Shown here: piece by piece, positions 26,021 to 35,964 of the stretch
Position numbering within the stretch: the first letter of the stretch is position 1
Layout of the letters: every line of letters begins with the position of its first letter
Assembly (NCBI RefSeq): GCF_964340395.1
Contig: NC_135558.1
Coordinates: 16,026,771-16,090,770 of the forward strand
Source: Glandiceps talaboti
Lineage: Eukaryota > Hemichordata > Enteropneusta > Spengelidae
DNA length: 64,000 nt
Direction: 5' to 3'
Program-made: the position numbers and the translations under genes
Notes under the pieces: generated by a model
What the model was told of the DNA's origin: nothing
Database searches by the model: none
Seen by the model: only the letters and a program-made list of their open reading frames with translations

Positions 26021-29000
26021 CTATTTAAGTTTCAACATCTTCTGCATAATTTCTTTAGGATCTTTCTTCTTGGAGGCACCAGAACTGCTGGATTCTTTGT
26101 AATAAAAAAATAAATAAATAAATAAAATAAAAAGTGTGTATGTGAAAGCTGTCCATGTATGCCATTTACAGAGTTATGAGTCACACAAAATCTTTGAAGA
26201 CAAAATGAATAACGTAATATTTTAGAACATTATTCTTTATAACCCTGGCTTGATTAATTTGAAATGATAATGAAAGTAATCCTACTAGTAGGAAATGAAA
26301 TACTAGAACAGTGTTTACTGTTTATTTGACCTGTTGAACTTTATAGCTTCCAATATGCCCATATTTGGCTTATTAGAATCCTCAATGCCCTTATTTGGCT
26401 TATTAGACTCCTCAATGCCCTTATTTGGCTTATTAGACTTCTCAATGCCCATATTTGGCTTATTAGACTCCTCAATGCCCTTATTTGGCTTATTAGACTC
26501 CTCAATGCCCTTATTTGGCTTATTAGACTTCTCAATGCCCTTATTTGGCTTATTAGACTCCTCAATGCCCTTATTTGGCTTATTAGACTCCTCAATGCCA
26601 TTATTTGGCTTGTATGATTAGTATGATCTAAATTGATTTCCCCATTTATGCCTTTATTTGGCTTGATTGACATTGTCAATATCAACAATTGGTTTGTATG
26701 ACTGCTTTGCCTTTATTTGACTTGTATTGGCATATCTTCCTCAATGCCCTTATATGGCTTGTGTGATTTGCATGATTTCCCACTGAGAGTTATGCCTATA
26801 TTTGGCTTGCATATCTTCCTAAAAGCCCTTATATGGCTTGTGTGATTTGCATGATTTCCCCACTGATAGTTACACCTATATTTAGCTTGTATATCTTCCT
26901 AAATGCCCTTATATGGCTTGTGTGATTTGCATGATTTCCCCACTGATAGTTACACCTATATTTAGCTTGTATATCTTCCTAAAAGCCCTTATATGGCTTG
27001 TGTGATTTGCATGATTTCCCCACTGATAGTTACACCTATATTTAGCTTGTATATCTTCCTAAATGCCCTTATTTCATTGGCTGGTAATAATACTTCTGTG
27101 GTGTCTATTGCAGTCAAAAAAAGAGAATAACATCATGGAATACATTTGGCTGTAAAAATAACTTACCTAAAGCCTTTATTTGACTTGAAATGAACATTTG
27201 GGTACATTTCTCAAATTGATCAGTTTGTTCCACATACTGCTGTATTTCATCCATCTAGGTGTAACAAATAAAAAAAACCCCAAACCAGTTGTTAGATTGA
27301 CTAAGTTTCACATCACTTCAATAATATCAAGTACGGTATTAAAAACAACATGTCATACTCCAGTCATCCAAGCTGTGGCCATTTTGTTTGGAAGATTTGC
27401 AAAATAGTACCCAAGATTTGGCAAAGTGAGTGGTAAAAATTCGTTATAATGGCAATACATGAAGTTGTGAACAAAATGTATGGAAAACAACATATTGTGC
27501 CTTAAAATTATGGTTCGGCATGTTTTGAGTACTGGTAGGCGATATAAAAAAAACAGTTCAGTGAGAACAAAAAGAGAAAATGTGTGCTAACTTCCCTGTG
27601 TCGGCCGACTTTATGCATTAAAGGGGAATGCCATGCCAGATAATGAAGTCATTTTCAGAAAAACTATACCTTCTGGAGAGTCATTTCACGATTTTACATG
27701 ATTTAGAATTACTTGCGATTTCAGAAAAAATATCAAGTTGATGTTTTTGCCTTTACTATGGGCTATTGCATCATGGGAGTCTGCAGAAATTTCTAGGAAT
27801 GGCATGATTCCCCCTTCAATTATTCTGGCCCTCACTTGCGGCCCCACAATAGCTTGTGCACAGAACTCCTTGTGACCAAACCATGAAATATGATGTATTG
27901 CGAACCATAAAAAACCAAAAAAAAAATCATGATACAGTAGACTTACCTGTAGTGGTAATTTTTCGGTAGTATCACTAATCCAATTCAACATCTCATTAAG
28001 GTCTGGCATATCGTTCATCAGTTTTCGCTGGGCGTAATTCAGTGAACTTTTAGGTGGATCACTAAGTGATTCTTCTGAAACAGAACTGAAATTTTAAGAA
28101 AAACTAATGATTGAGAGTACCTTTAAGAACAGACTTTCTTTGTAAATGCAAACTTAAATGAAGAATGCCACCCATAGAAATAAAGACATTTTCATAAACT
28201 TTGGGTTCTGGAGAGTCATTTCATGATTTTACAACACAATAAATATTCATGATTCCTAAGTGCTTATTACCTTCAGTGAAAATACCATTAATATTCATTG
28301 TTCATCTATTACATATGTATCTCTGCTGACTCCCATGGGGCAATGTGGCCCAATCAATATCCCTAAATAAGGCACAAGTTCAAATTTGTTGTTTTTCTCT
28401 GAAATCGAGTATATTGTTAAATCAAATAGTTCTGTATAATCAAATACCGTTAACAATTCTGAACCTACCTCTGTGCCCTATCAGCTAGTTCAGTATATAT
28501 AGTTAACAACTCATCCCACTTTTCGCCTTCATTCTGTATTTTCTTTTCATAGTTTTTCACTTCCTGGATAGCTTCCATCATGTCTTGGTTCCATTTATTT
28601 GGCAGTACTCTATAAAAAAAATTATCAGTTGAAGAAAGTGAGTTTGGAAGAATATAACAGAATGAAAGATCTGTTGTTGTTTCTGCTAATGATATATGCC
28701 CCCTAACCCACCTGGATGACAGCTGTTGTAATGAGCTGAGACATCAAAGGAAAAAAATGTAACACCGCTACATAAAGACCAAGAACATGTATGTAGGAGG
28801 TAACGTTGTTCAGACAAATACAACCCATGAAAAAACAATTCTGTGTTTGTTTCTTTGTGTGTTTGCTTGTTTGTGGTAAACAGGAATGAGACACGTTTCA
28901 TGCAAAGACATACAATGTAATTAGTGTCGATAACATAATCATCAAAGTATAAACACCACATGAACCCCAGATCCCATTACTCTGGTTGCTGATAGAATGC

Positions 29001-29673
29001 TACATGTTATAATGACTGACTGTAACTTACTGAACATTACATTATAATAAATACCTTCTACAGATATAAACAAACTGATAAAAGCTTCACCTGAACCTAC
29101 ATCAGAGACACTCACTGTTGTATCAGTTACATTGTTGTTTTTAGCTAATTTTGTCTTTGCACAAAGTCTTTCCATGGTTCACTTCATTCAAGCAAACACA
29201 CTGGTCAGGGGTGAACAAATCATTTTGTGAACTGGTGCTCCCCGGACCAGTGCCTTAAAAAATCTAGTGGTCCTGCTGAAAGAATTTAGTGGTCCCAGGT
29301 CGCGCTAATGTGAAACATTAAATCTTGCCTATGAATCTGTGTATTCAAAGGACTTTTTAACATAGTCATTAACAGTAAGGTACTGGTCCGATGGACCAGA
29401 CAAGGTAAAATTTGTGTGGTCCGCCCCAAAAAATTGCTAGTCCTGGACCCAGGACCAGTGGATTTGTTCACCCCTGCTGGTATTTTTTGAGAGTTGTAAA
29501 AGTCAAAAGATAAAAGACGAGACAACAGAAATACAGAGCAAAGACACTTACTTTTTGGAACCACAAGCTTTTTCAAATTTTTCTTCTTTCTTGCAGTCTT
29601 CAGAGTATTTCTTGGCTACTTCCATTGCTATAAGAATAAGACACAATCACAGAAATGTTTGAAATCATAGGTC

Positions 29674-29704
<31 letters not shown>

Positions 29705-32700
29705 AACACAGACAGATGGACAGAAACTGTTCATTCCTATAGCCCTGGGCCAGCTGTGCCCATTGGAGGCTAATAATTACAATGACACTGGCAATCCTTT
29801 CTTGTCACAGTCAAATGAGAGCTGTTGAATAGCACTCCTAGTGGCAAAACTTAACAACCTTTGTCTTTTGATATTGGAATTTAGGATATAAATGTCAGAC
29901 TTTTGTGTTAGGTTTAGTTGAACATGACTTGTGGGTGGCTGAGATAGGAAATGTAGGGTGAGTCCACTGACATATGAACAAATACAGACAGACCCGTTGG
30001 GGCTAATCACCTTGGCCACCGTTTCTGGTGAAATAAGAGTTTTTGAACAGCAACCCTAGTGGCCAAACTTTACAGTCTTTTGTTTTTGACAGCTCAGGTC
30101 ATTAGCCTAGTCAGACCTGTTTGACTTTAACTGACATACATCTAAGTTCATAGTCCAAAGGTAAATAGTTCTCAAACTATATGTACGGCTGATAGTCATT
30201 ATTGTGTTCCGGTGTTTTATCACAAACTATGGATATCTCTAGAGAGCCGCAAGCCTTGGAAATATGTCAACTGTACCAAGTCATATTTCTTGCCTATGGG
30301 CCACTCAGGTCAATGAACAGATCTGATGTGTGTGACCTTTACGACAACAGTTCATAGTCCAAAGGTTAATGCAAATAGTTTTTACACTGTCCTTTCTAGG
30401 CATCATTGTATTACAATATTTTATCACAAACTATGGATATTTCTAGAGATCCACAAGCCTTGCAGATTCTTGTACAGCATCTTGAAGATAGGCAACCAGA
30501 GGCCCTACCAATCCACAATCTTGTGAGGCATGTCCTTGACAAGAAATGGGAAAACATGAAGATATTTGTTGATGGCAGTGTTGAGGGCTCCATGACGGTA
30601 TTTTGTTTTGGTCCCTCTGTGCTGTCTGAAGATAGAGACATCGGTGGTTGGTTTCTGTATAGTGAAGCTGAGGAACAACTAGTATCGATGTTAGACAAAG
30701 TCAGAATTATTGAGCACAGCCTGATTGGGTCCTGTAATCCTGACACTGTCATCTTCATGTGTTTGAATGATAAATTCCGGAAAACCATCACCCAGTACAT
30801 GAGTAAGCATGGATTCCGGATAAGGAAAGAATTCAGCCAACAACAGTTCGTGAGAACGTTGGACAGAGATACGATAGCTAGTAACCGACAGCGAGTACCG
30901 ATACCAGAACTACCGAAGGGATACACGACTGCACCACTTAAACCTGAGCATGCACAGCTTGTTGTATCTAAGACCCATTACTGTACACAAGCTGCTCTTC
31001 CAGTCGTGAGGAAACTGATCCATGAATTTCCATCGTTAGCCGTATATGCACCGAACCAAGATGAACCAGTGTCATGGTCACTTTGTCACGAGAATGGCAG
31101 CCCTGGGTTTGGCTATACCCAACCAGCATATAGAAATAAAAATATTGCACACATCTCGTTCAGACTGATGATGTCGTCTTGCCTTCCTGAGTATGGCTAC
31201 AAAAAAGTGTGTTTTGTTACCTCTGATGATAACACAACCATGCTAAATATGATCAAGAAACAACCCGGCGTGACCACTCTAAATCTTATTCATTTCATCA
31301 CTTTTAAGAAAGCTCCTCAGATGTCAAGAACATCAAATCTATAAATGAAGAAGTTGTATAGCGGTTGTGGCTGTGTAACTCATGCAGTTTACTGTGACAC
31401 GGAAGAACACAAATCAGGGACCTTTTTTTTTTTAAAACTGAAGTTGCTTAAATTATCTAAAACTTTGCCATATTAAGACTTGTTCTCTGTACTTTTGAAA
31501 TCACTCCTGGAATTTGGCAGGCCATTGTACTGTTTTCAAGGAAATCCTCAAAAAAAAATCAACTATAAACATGACTCCTAAGCAGTGTGCTCTCTAAGCC
31601 AATTTGATGAACCACTGATGCAAACAATTTCTAGTGATGCACCAAAATTTGATGTTCCCCTATCTCTTACTATGTGGTGACTGACAATAAATGCCAGTTT
31701 TTATCATACTGACACACAACACATTTGGCTATCATTGGAGGGCATACTGCTCCAGTGCTTATTCATTTCAGTGTAAAACAGCTCTCATGAATATTCATTG
31801 TTCAACCATGAATAATAATTTATGCTGACTCCCATGATGCAAAGCTTGTTCCCTGTACATGTACTATTGAAATCATTACAAAAATTTAGTTGCTCACCAT
31901 CTTGTTGTCAAGGAAACCATGCATCATTAATTTCCCCATACATATATTTTACTATTCTCAACATTGTAAGAGGAGTGTCTGGCTCAGAAAAGTTTATCAA
32001 GTTCAAATACAGTCAAATAATAATACATGTACACAAGTACAATTCCACTCTTTTTGCTGTAATGTTCATTTGCAAAATAGTCCAAGGATTAGATTTGCTA
32101 TAATCTTGGCAAAACTATCCCTAACTTCAATAGCCTATTATCACATATATGATTACTTGCATCTTTGTGGGGTACATACTATTGACATTTATACAACACT
32201 GGTAATCCAGCCTTCATGTTTTCTAAGATAGACACAAACTAAATATATTGTTCTTCAATGTGGTAGATTTACACAAGTGGGTGATAAGCGGTTCCTCTGT
32301 TGTGTGATTCTAATCGCCCTGTGATCACTGGGAGAGATTGGCCACCAAGCTGTTATAAATCTGAAATTGCCAGACGAAAATATTTGAAATACACACAAAA
32401 AAAAATCATCAACCAAATTTATAAAAGATGAATGTTTGCCATACCTTCTGTTTTGATTTCAGATAATGCATCCAGCAGTGGAAATTCGTCTTCCAATTTC
32501 CTAAATGCATTCTGTAAAAGTTGAAAAAAATACTGAACTTCAAATACTGTATTAGAGCCATTCTTACAGTCAATATATATTAAGTGTACATGCTTTTCTA
32601 TATTTCCAGTGAAAATAAGATTGTGTCCACATTCTGAGTCAGACATACTGATACTCACTCTTAGGATTCCACTATATGAACTTTGTGGACATGTACATCA

Positions 32701-35316
32701 TATATTTTCACCAAATTTGGTACAGCCAGTTTCACCTAACCTTGTCGGAAGTATGTCACAAATATATCTTATTTTGGTTCTTACATATTGGTAGATAAAG
32801 ATAGCGCTGCAGTCATATCCTATATTGACTCTTTACAAATTATACCAAAATACAAGTAATTGTAGCACATTGTAAAAGCCATTGACTGTGTATCATCACT
32901 ACAATACTCTGGCACTCAAATTAAACATCACATGGTTGTACAAAGTACATGTGTTGTTCCGTTCTAGAAATGTTGTTTGGTTCTGTTATAACTTATAGAA
33001 TTACTTGGGTAAAAAGACTTGTAATTTTAGGATCAAACAGAAGAATAAAGTTTGGTCATTATATGATAATTGATATACATATATAAATGGTAATTAATAT
33101 GCCAGTGACTACTGTTTTCATTGTAGAATACCGTAGTAATGGTGGTGGTGATAGTAGTGATTGTGGTGGTGGTGGTGGTGGTTGTGACAGTAGTGGTTAT
33201 GGTATTGGTGGTGGTTGTGATGGTTGTGGTGACAGCAGTGGTGATGGTTGTAGTGATAGTAGTAGTAGTGGTGGTGGTTGTGATAGTAGTGGTGATTGTG
33301 ATGGTGGTGATTGTGATGGTGGTGGTGGTGGTTGTGATGATGGGGGTAATGTGGATTAGAGTGCTATACATGATGTAGCTTACCTCTGCTGCAAGAAGCT
33401 GTAGCTGTTCTAGTCTCTCTTCTGGTGGCAATTCTTTGGATATTTTCTTATGTAACTCTATATAACAATATAAAAGACACAGACATAAATAAAAAATATA
33501 CTATCATTGCATACCCCCCCCCCCCCCCCCAATATAAATAACGTTACATCCACAAGATACTAGTACATGTATATCAGCTGTCATATAATTTGACAATCTT
33601 TGACAAAAAACTAGTTATATTCATCAATCATCATTTGTGGACAGAAAATGACAAAGACAATGATGAAAACACAGCAAGGGAAGGGACTGCAACCACTGAG
33701 TGGTAGACATCGATGAAAATTTGGGATTCATTTCTGAGAAATATTTTGATTTCGTGAGTAGAAATTTTCATTACTAAGTATCAACCCAGAGTCTATGAAT
33801 ATTCATTCTCACAAATTATTTTGTGTTATTAGGGAGGTAGGAGAAATATATGATAGCATGTATATTGGAAGTGGTACTGACAAGAGGCAACTAATCAGTC
33901 TAAGAAGTCAATTCAGAAAAATAAATTGTAAAATGTTTTGCCATTACTGTGTAATGGGCCATTCAGACTACAAACAGGAAATCGAAAATACAGCACTCTC
34001 ACTCAAATTGGGGTTATCATCACCTTATTGTACCATTTCTTAAGAGCTTTGTCCCTTGGTATTCTGTAGAAGTGTAAATATTAGGGATGTTTTTTCGTAT
34101 TGTTCAGACATCAAGGAAAGCAGCAGTGCTCTATGATTAACTGAGTAACCTATACCATGTATACCCCCAAGGTGCACACAGACAGGAAGCAGAGCACCAC
34201 CATAGCAAATTTTGGAAAGGCCTATAGTGAACCGATCTTTTTTCGTGGAGTGATTTGTCATCTCTCGTAAGTAGACTGTACCATAAAAGAATATTTCAAA
34301 GGCTCAAAACAGGTACAACCGTACATGTAAGCTGCTGTCCTGATAATTTGGAGACAATACAATGGCTGTAAGTAACACAAGGTAAGGATCTATTATCTCA
34401 ATAATAGATCCATGCACAAAATAATAAAGTATTAGTGCCTGTATCAGTATTATTGAGATTTCAATTGATAAAATCAGACATTCTCTGAAACATCGATTAT
34501 TGGCTGATCATATCGCAATCTCATGGTCTAGACTACTAGTCAGCTCTTTTTTTGAATAAAAGTTGATCAATGGTATTTTACCAAATCAAATGATCATGCA
34601 CTGTTACAGGTATCAAATCACAGTTTAGAGATAGAAGTTTTTTCAACCCTATTGGTCAAATCATAGACTGTGGAGATAAATAGATCAATGGTCAAATCCT
34701 GGGGTGGGGGTGGGTAGGGGCCGGGGGTGAATAGTACATGTACCTGAAGTCTCTGTTTGTGGTAGTGACTTTCTGCTACGCCCTCTCACAAAACTTGACC
34801 GTCTTTTTTTCTTTGCTTTCCGATCACTCGGTGATTCATCCATTTCTGATACCCTCCTGTAAAATAAACAAAACTGAAGTAAATATTTACAAATATTGTG
34901 TAGTATTTTGCACATGTAATGGTACCTAAAATTCCCCTTTTATAGGCAGGAGTATTACTAATTCAGTTGTCACGCCAGCGTCACCTTCTTTTGCTTTTGC
35001 CCGACTTTCAAAAAGGTTTGGCACTAAACACCAAATTAATGTTACATTGTAATGTTATTGTTAGTCCTGTCAGGTGGGAAAGGGGTTTGTGTTCTACCTC
35101 CAAGAGTCCAATGGTCTTACCGTTGAAAACAACACAGCGATCGTGTCAAACCCGCCAATCAAGCCCTTTTACAATGTAAACGTAAATGTTTGGAATGCTA
35201 TCTCTTCCCCTTAACGTCTATGCTAAACTGTTGAAGAACATGGAGATGTTAATCACAAGAAAAACCCGTTACCTTTTCTGTCCCGAACTTCTCAAGTTCA
35301 TACTGTAGTCCGCCAT
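26021..35316 (-). CDS. DSN1: DSN1, MIS12 kinetochore complex subunit (nine exons, 271 aa)
   Basis: Minus-strand exons: 35316-35273, 34856-34744, 33457-33384, 32511-32445, 29627-29552, 28609-28469, 28085-27947, 27254-27167 and 26094-26021 (stop TAG). All introns are GT-AG, all phases agree, and the total is 816 nt. The start is MADYSMNLRSSGQKR. A basic segment follows at residues 27-46 (KKKRRSSFVRGRSRKSL) and matches the DSN1 KRRS...RRKSL region, where Aurora B phosphorylation relieves autoinhibition of CENP-C binding. The helix ELHKKISKELPPEERLEQLQ then FRKLEDEF corresponds to human DSN1 ELSRSISVDLAESKRLG...IQKLEPF. Long helical segments around residues 100-247 and a basic tail (DPKEIMQKMLKLK) match the complex-forming rod and C-terminus. 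The protein is shorter than the human one (356 aa), mainly at the N-terminus. Intron 4 hosts an antisense gene, and the start region faces MVB12. Confidence 0.88.
26355..26613. repeat. 30-bp minisatellite, about 8.7 units, in DSN1 intron 8
   Basis: The unit is about ATGCCCTTATTTGGCTTATT plus AGACTCCTCA, repeated at exact 30-bp spacing from 26355 with one to three changes per unit. Because 30 is a multiple of three, frames stay open on both strands (SSMPLFGLLD on plus, ISQIRALRSL on minus). These are not genes. Confidence 0.97.
26746..27070. repeat. 80-bp tandem repeat, four units, in DSN1 intron 8
   Basis: CCCTTATATGGCTTGTGTGA recurs at about 26747, 26826, 26906 and 26986, with a truncated start at 27066. 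The unit contains the same CCCTTAT(A/T)TGGCTT core as the neighbouring 30-bp array, so both grew from one seed. Confidence 0.93.
29035..29145. mobile_element. Partial copy of family D arm in DSN1 intron 5
   Basis: AAACAAACTGATAAAAGCTT plus CTACATC(A/T)GAG(A/G)CACTC matches the right arm of the element at 12869-13319. The left arm is not evident. Confidence 0.6.
29765..30462. repeat. Diverged tandem duplications upstream of the nested acyltransferase gene
   Basis: Two pairs are visible. The block around GCAC/AACCCTAGTGGC(A/C)AAACTT at about 29826-29870 recurs at about 30045-30090. 30146-30260 (GTTCATAGTCCAAAGG to ACTATGGATATCTCTAGAGA and CAAGCCTTG) recurs at 30350-30462, which includes the true start codon of the acyltransferase. 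The upstream copy carries its own ATG at 30229. Confidence 0.8.
30229..30357 (+). pseudogene. Duplicated start region of the acyltransferase (short upstream ORF)
   Basis: ATG 30229 opens MDISREPQALEI, almost the same as the true N-terminus MDISRDPQALQI. It lies exactly 204 bp upstream and in the same frame, but the sequence then diverges and stops after 42 codons at 30355-30357. It is either a broken duplicate or, if transcribed in the leader, an upstream ORF that could reduce translation of the main frame. Confidence 0.6.
30433..31344 (+). CDS. Glycine N-acyltransferase-like protein (GLYAT/GLYATL family), intronless, nested in DSN1
   Basis: A 303-aa single-exon frame. I chose ATG 30433 (MDISRDPQALQIL) because the alternative start at 30406 lacks family-like sequence. 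The family joins acyl groups from acyl-CoA to the amino group of glycine or related amines, usually in mitochondria. Residues 161-220 (PKGYTTAPLKPEHAQLV, FPSLAVYAPNQDEPVSWSL) match the GLYAT C-terminal FR47/GNAT-type domain signature (LPxGFxxxxLxPEHAxLV, FPSxxLxxxxGxPVSW). The acyl-CoA pyrophosphate loop, normally P-x-YR-x-(K/Q)-G, reads PAYRNKNIAH (231-240) and lacks the glycine, so activity is uncertain. There is no obvious targeting peptide. The gene lies antisense within DSN1 intron 4 (29628-32444). Its start region has a diverged duplicate upstream. Substrate cannot be inferred. Confidence 0.85.
   Translation: MDISRDPQALQILVQHLEDRQPEALPIHNLVRHVLDKKWENMKIFVDGSVEGSMTVFCFGPSVLSEDRDIGGWFLYSEAEEQLVSMLDKVRIIEHSLIGSCNPDTVIFMCLNDKFRKTITQYMSKHGFRIRKEFSQQQFVRTLDRDTIASNRQRVPIPELPKGYTTAPLKPEHAQLVVSKTHYCTQAALPVVRKLIHEFPSLAVYAPNQDEPVSWSLCHENGSPGFGYTQPAYRNKNIAHISFRLMMSSCLPEYGYKKVCFVTSDDNTTMLNMIKKQPGVTTLNLIHFITFKKAPQMSRTSNL
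31465..31560. repeat. Partial family F repeat downstream of the acyltransferase
   Basis: TTTGCCATATTAAGACTTGT...TTTTGAAATCACTC...GGAATTTGGCAGGCCATTGT...CAAGGAAATCC matches the left half of the element at 44517-44860. A second partial copy lies at about 31845-31945. Confidence 0.55.
31686..31691 (+). terminator. Candidate polyadenylation signal of the acyltransferase
   Basis: AATAAA, 342 bp after the stop. Motif only. Confidence 0.3.
31845..31945. repeat. Second partial family F repeat in DSN1 intron 4
   Basis: AGCTTGTTCCCTGTAC...TATTGAAATCATTAC...CACCATCTTGTTGTCAAGGA matches the same internal block of the family F elements at 44517 and 63026. Confidence 0.55.
33137..33350. repeat. GGT/GAT-rich triplet repeat in DSN1 intron 3
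   Basis: An imperfect trinucleotide tract of GGT, AGT and GAT. It stays open in several frames on both strands; the runs of V, G/D/S and T are artefacts. It ends about 30 bp from the donor side of exon 33457-33384. Confidence 0.95.
34386..34411. repeat. 26-bp perfect palindrome
   Basis: GGATCTATTAT-ctca-ATAATAGATCC, in DSN1 intron 2. A near-identical palindrome lies at 46914-46943, where it is flanked by 13-bp direct repeats. Confidence 0.85.
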
Positions 35317-35964
35317 ATTTGATTATCGCGCCGCATTTGTTAAAGACCAGACCATTATTATTGTAGGGGTGTAATGTATATTTCAATAGATGTCGATACA
35401 ACAGCTGGCGTTCCGTTTATAAATAATAAAATACCTTGTATTGATAGATGAATAAAATATATCTCACCAAATAAAAGATTTATTTACGCATAAGCTTACA
35501 GTTGAACATATTTCAGATAATTTAATATCTTAAAACAAAATCCGTAAACCCTCGTTTGTATGAGTCCGACACTGTTCGACAAATAGACTAGCCCATTGCA
35601 ATTCACACGAGATTTTGTCTGATTGACAGAATTTCACGAGATTATGTTACCCGGAAGTGAAACTGGAGATATTGACATCCAACTCGGTACATTCTTTTAC
35701 ATGTTTTTACCTAATATTTTCCTCCGTATTGGGCATAGGTCATCGTGAGCGGTACTAAATACTTTGGTGAGCCGTATTCAACACGAAGATTATCACATTT
35801 TCCCGGATTATGCTTTGATAACCGCGGAAATTGTTGTGTTAAACCGAGAGATTTCGAATCGCAGAGCATCTGCGTGAACAGTGAAAGTTGTTTTTATCTC
35901 AGCATCAAATACACAAAGCACGTTTCATATTCAGCAACGAATACATACTCACGCTGCCCCAGCC
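35317..35964. promoter_or_regulatory. Shared divergent promoter region of DSN1 and MVB12
   Basis: A 648-bp gap separates the two start codons of the head-to-head genes. It must hold both 5' UTRs and transcription starts. No TATA box is placed convincingly for either gene. CpG-containing stretches occur near both ends (GCGCCGC near 35329, GGTCATCGTGAGCGG near 35739). Bidirectionality is inferred from arrangement only. Confidence 0.6.

Noticed and set aside
26355-26613. Regularly spaced repeats resembling a CRISPR array
   Set aside because: Units abut without unique spacers, and the context is an animal intron.
26334-26688. Repetitive proteins SSMPLFGLLD (plus) and ISQIRALRSL (minus)
   Set aside because: The 30-bp minisatellite period is divisible by three, so both strands stay open by arithmetic. 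It lies in a DSN1 intron.
30411-30926. 171-aa frame on the minus strand
   Set aside because: Shadow of the acyltransferase coding frame.
33033-33431. Valine-, Gly/Asp/Ser- and threonine-rich frames
   Set aside because: GGT/GAT triplet repeat. Only the short 33384-33457 minus segment is a true exon.
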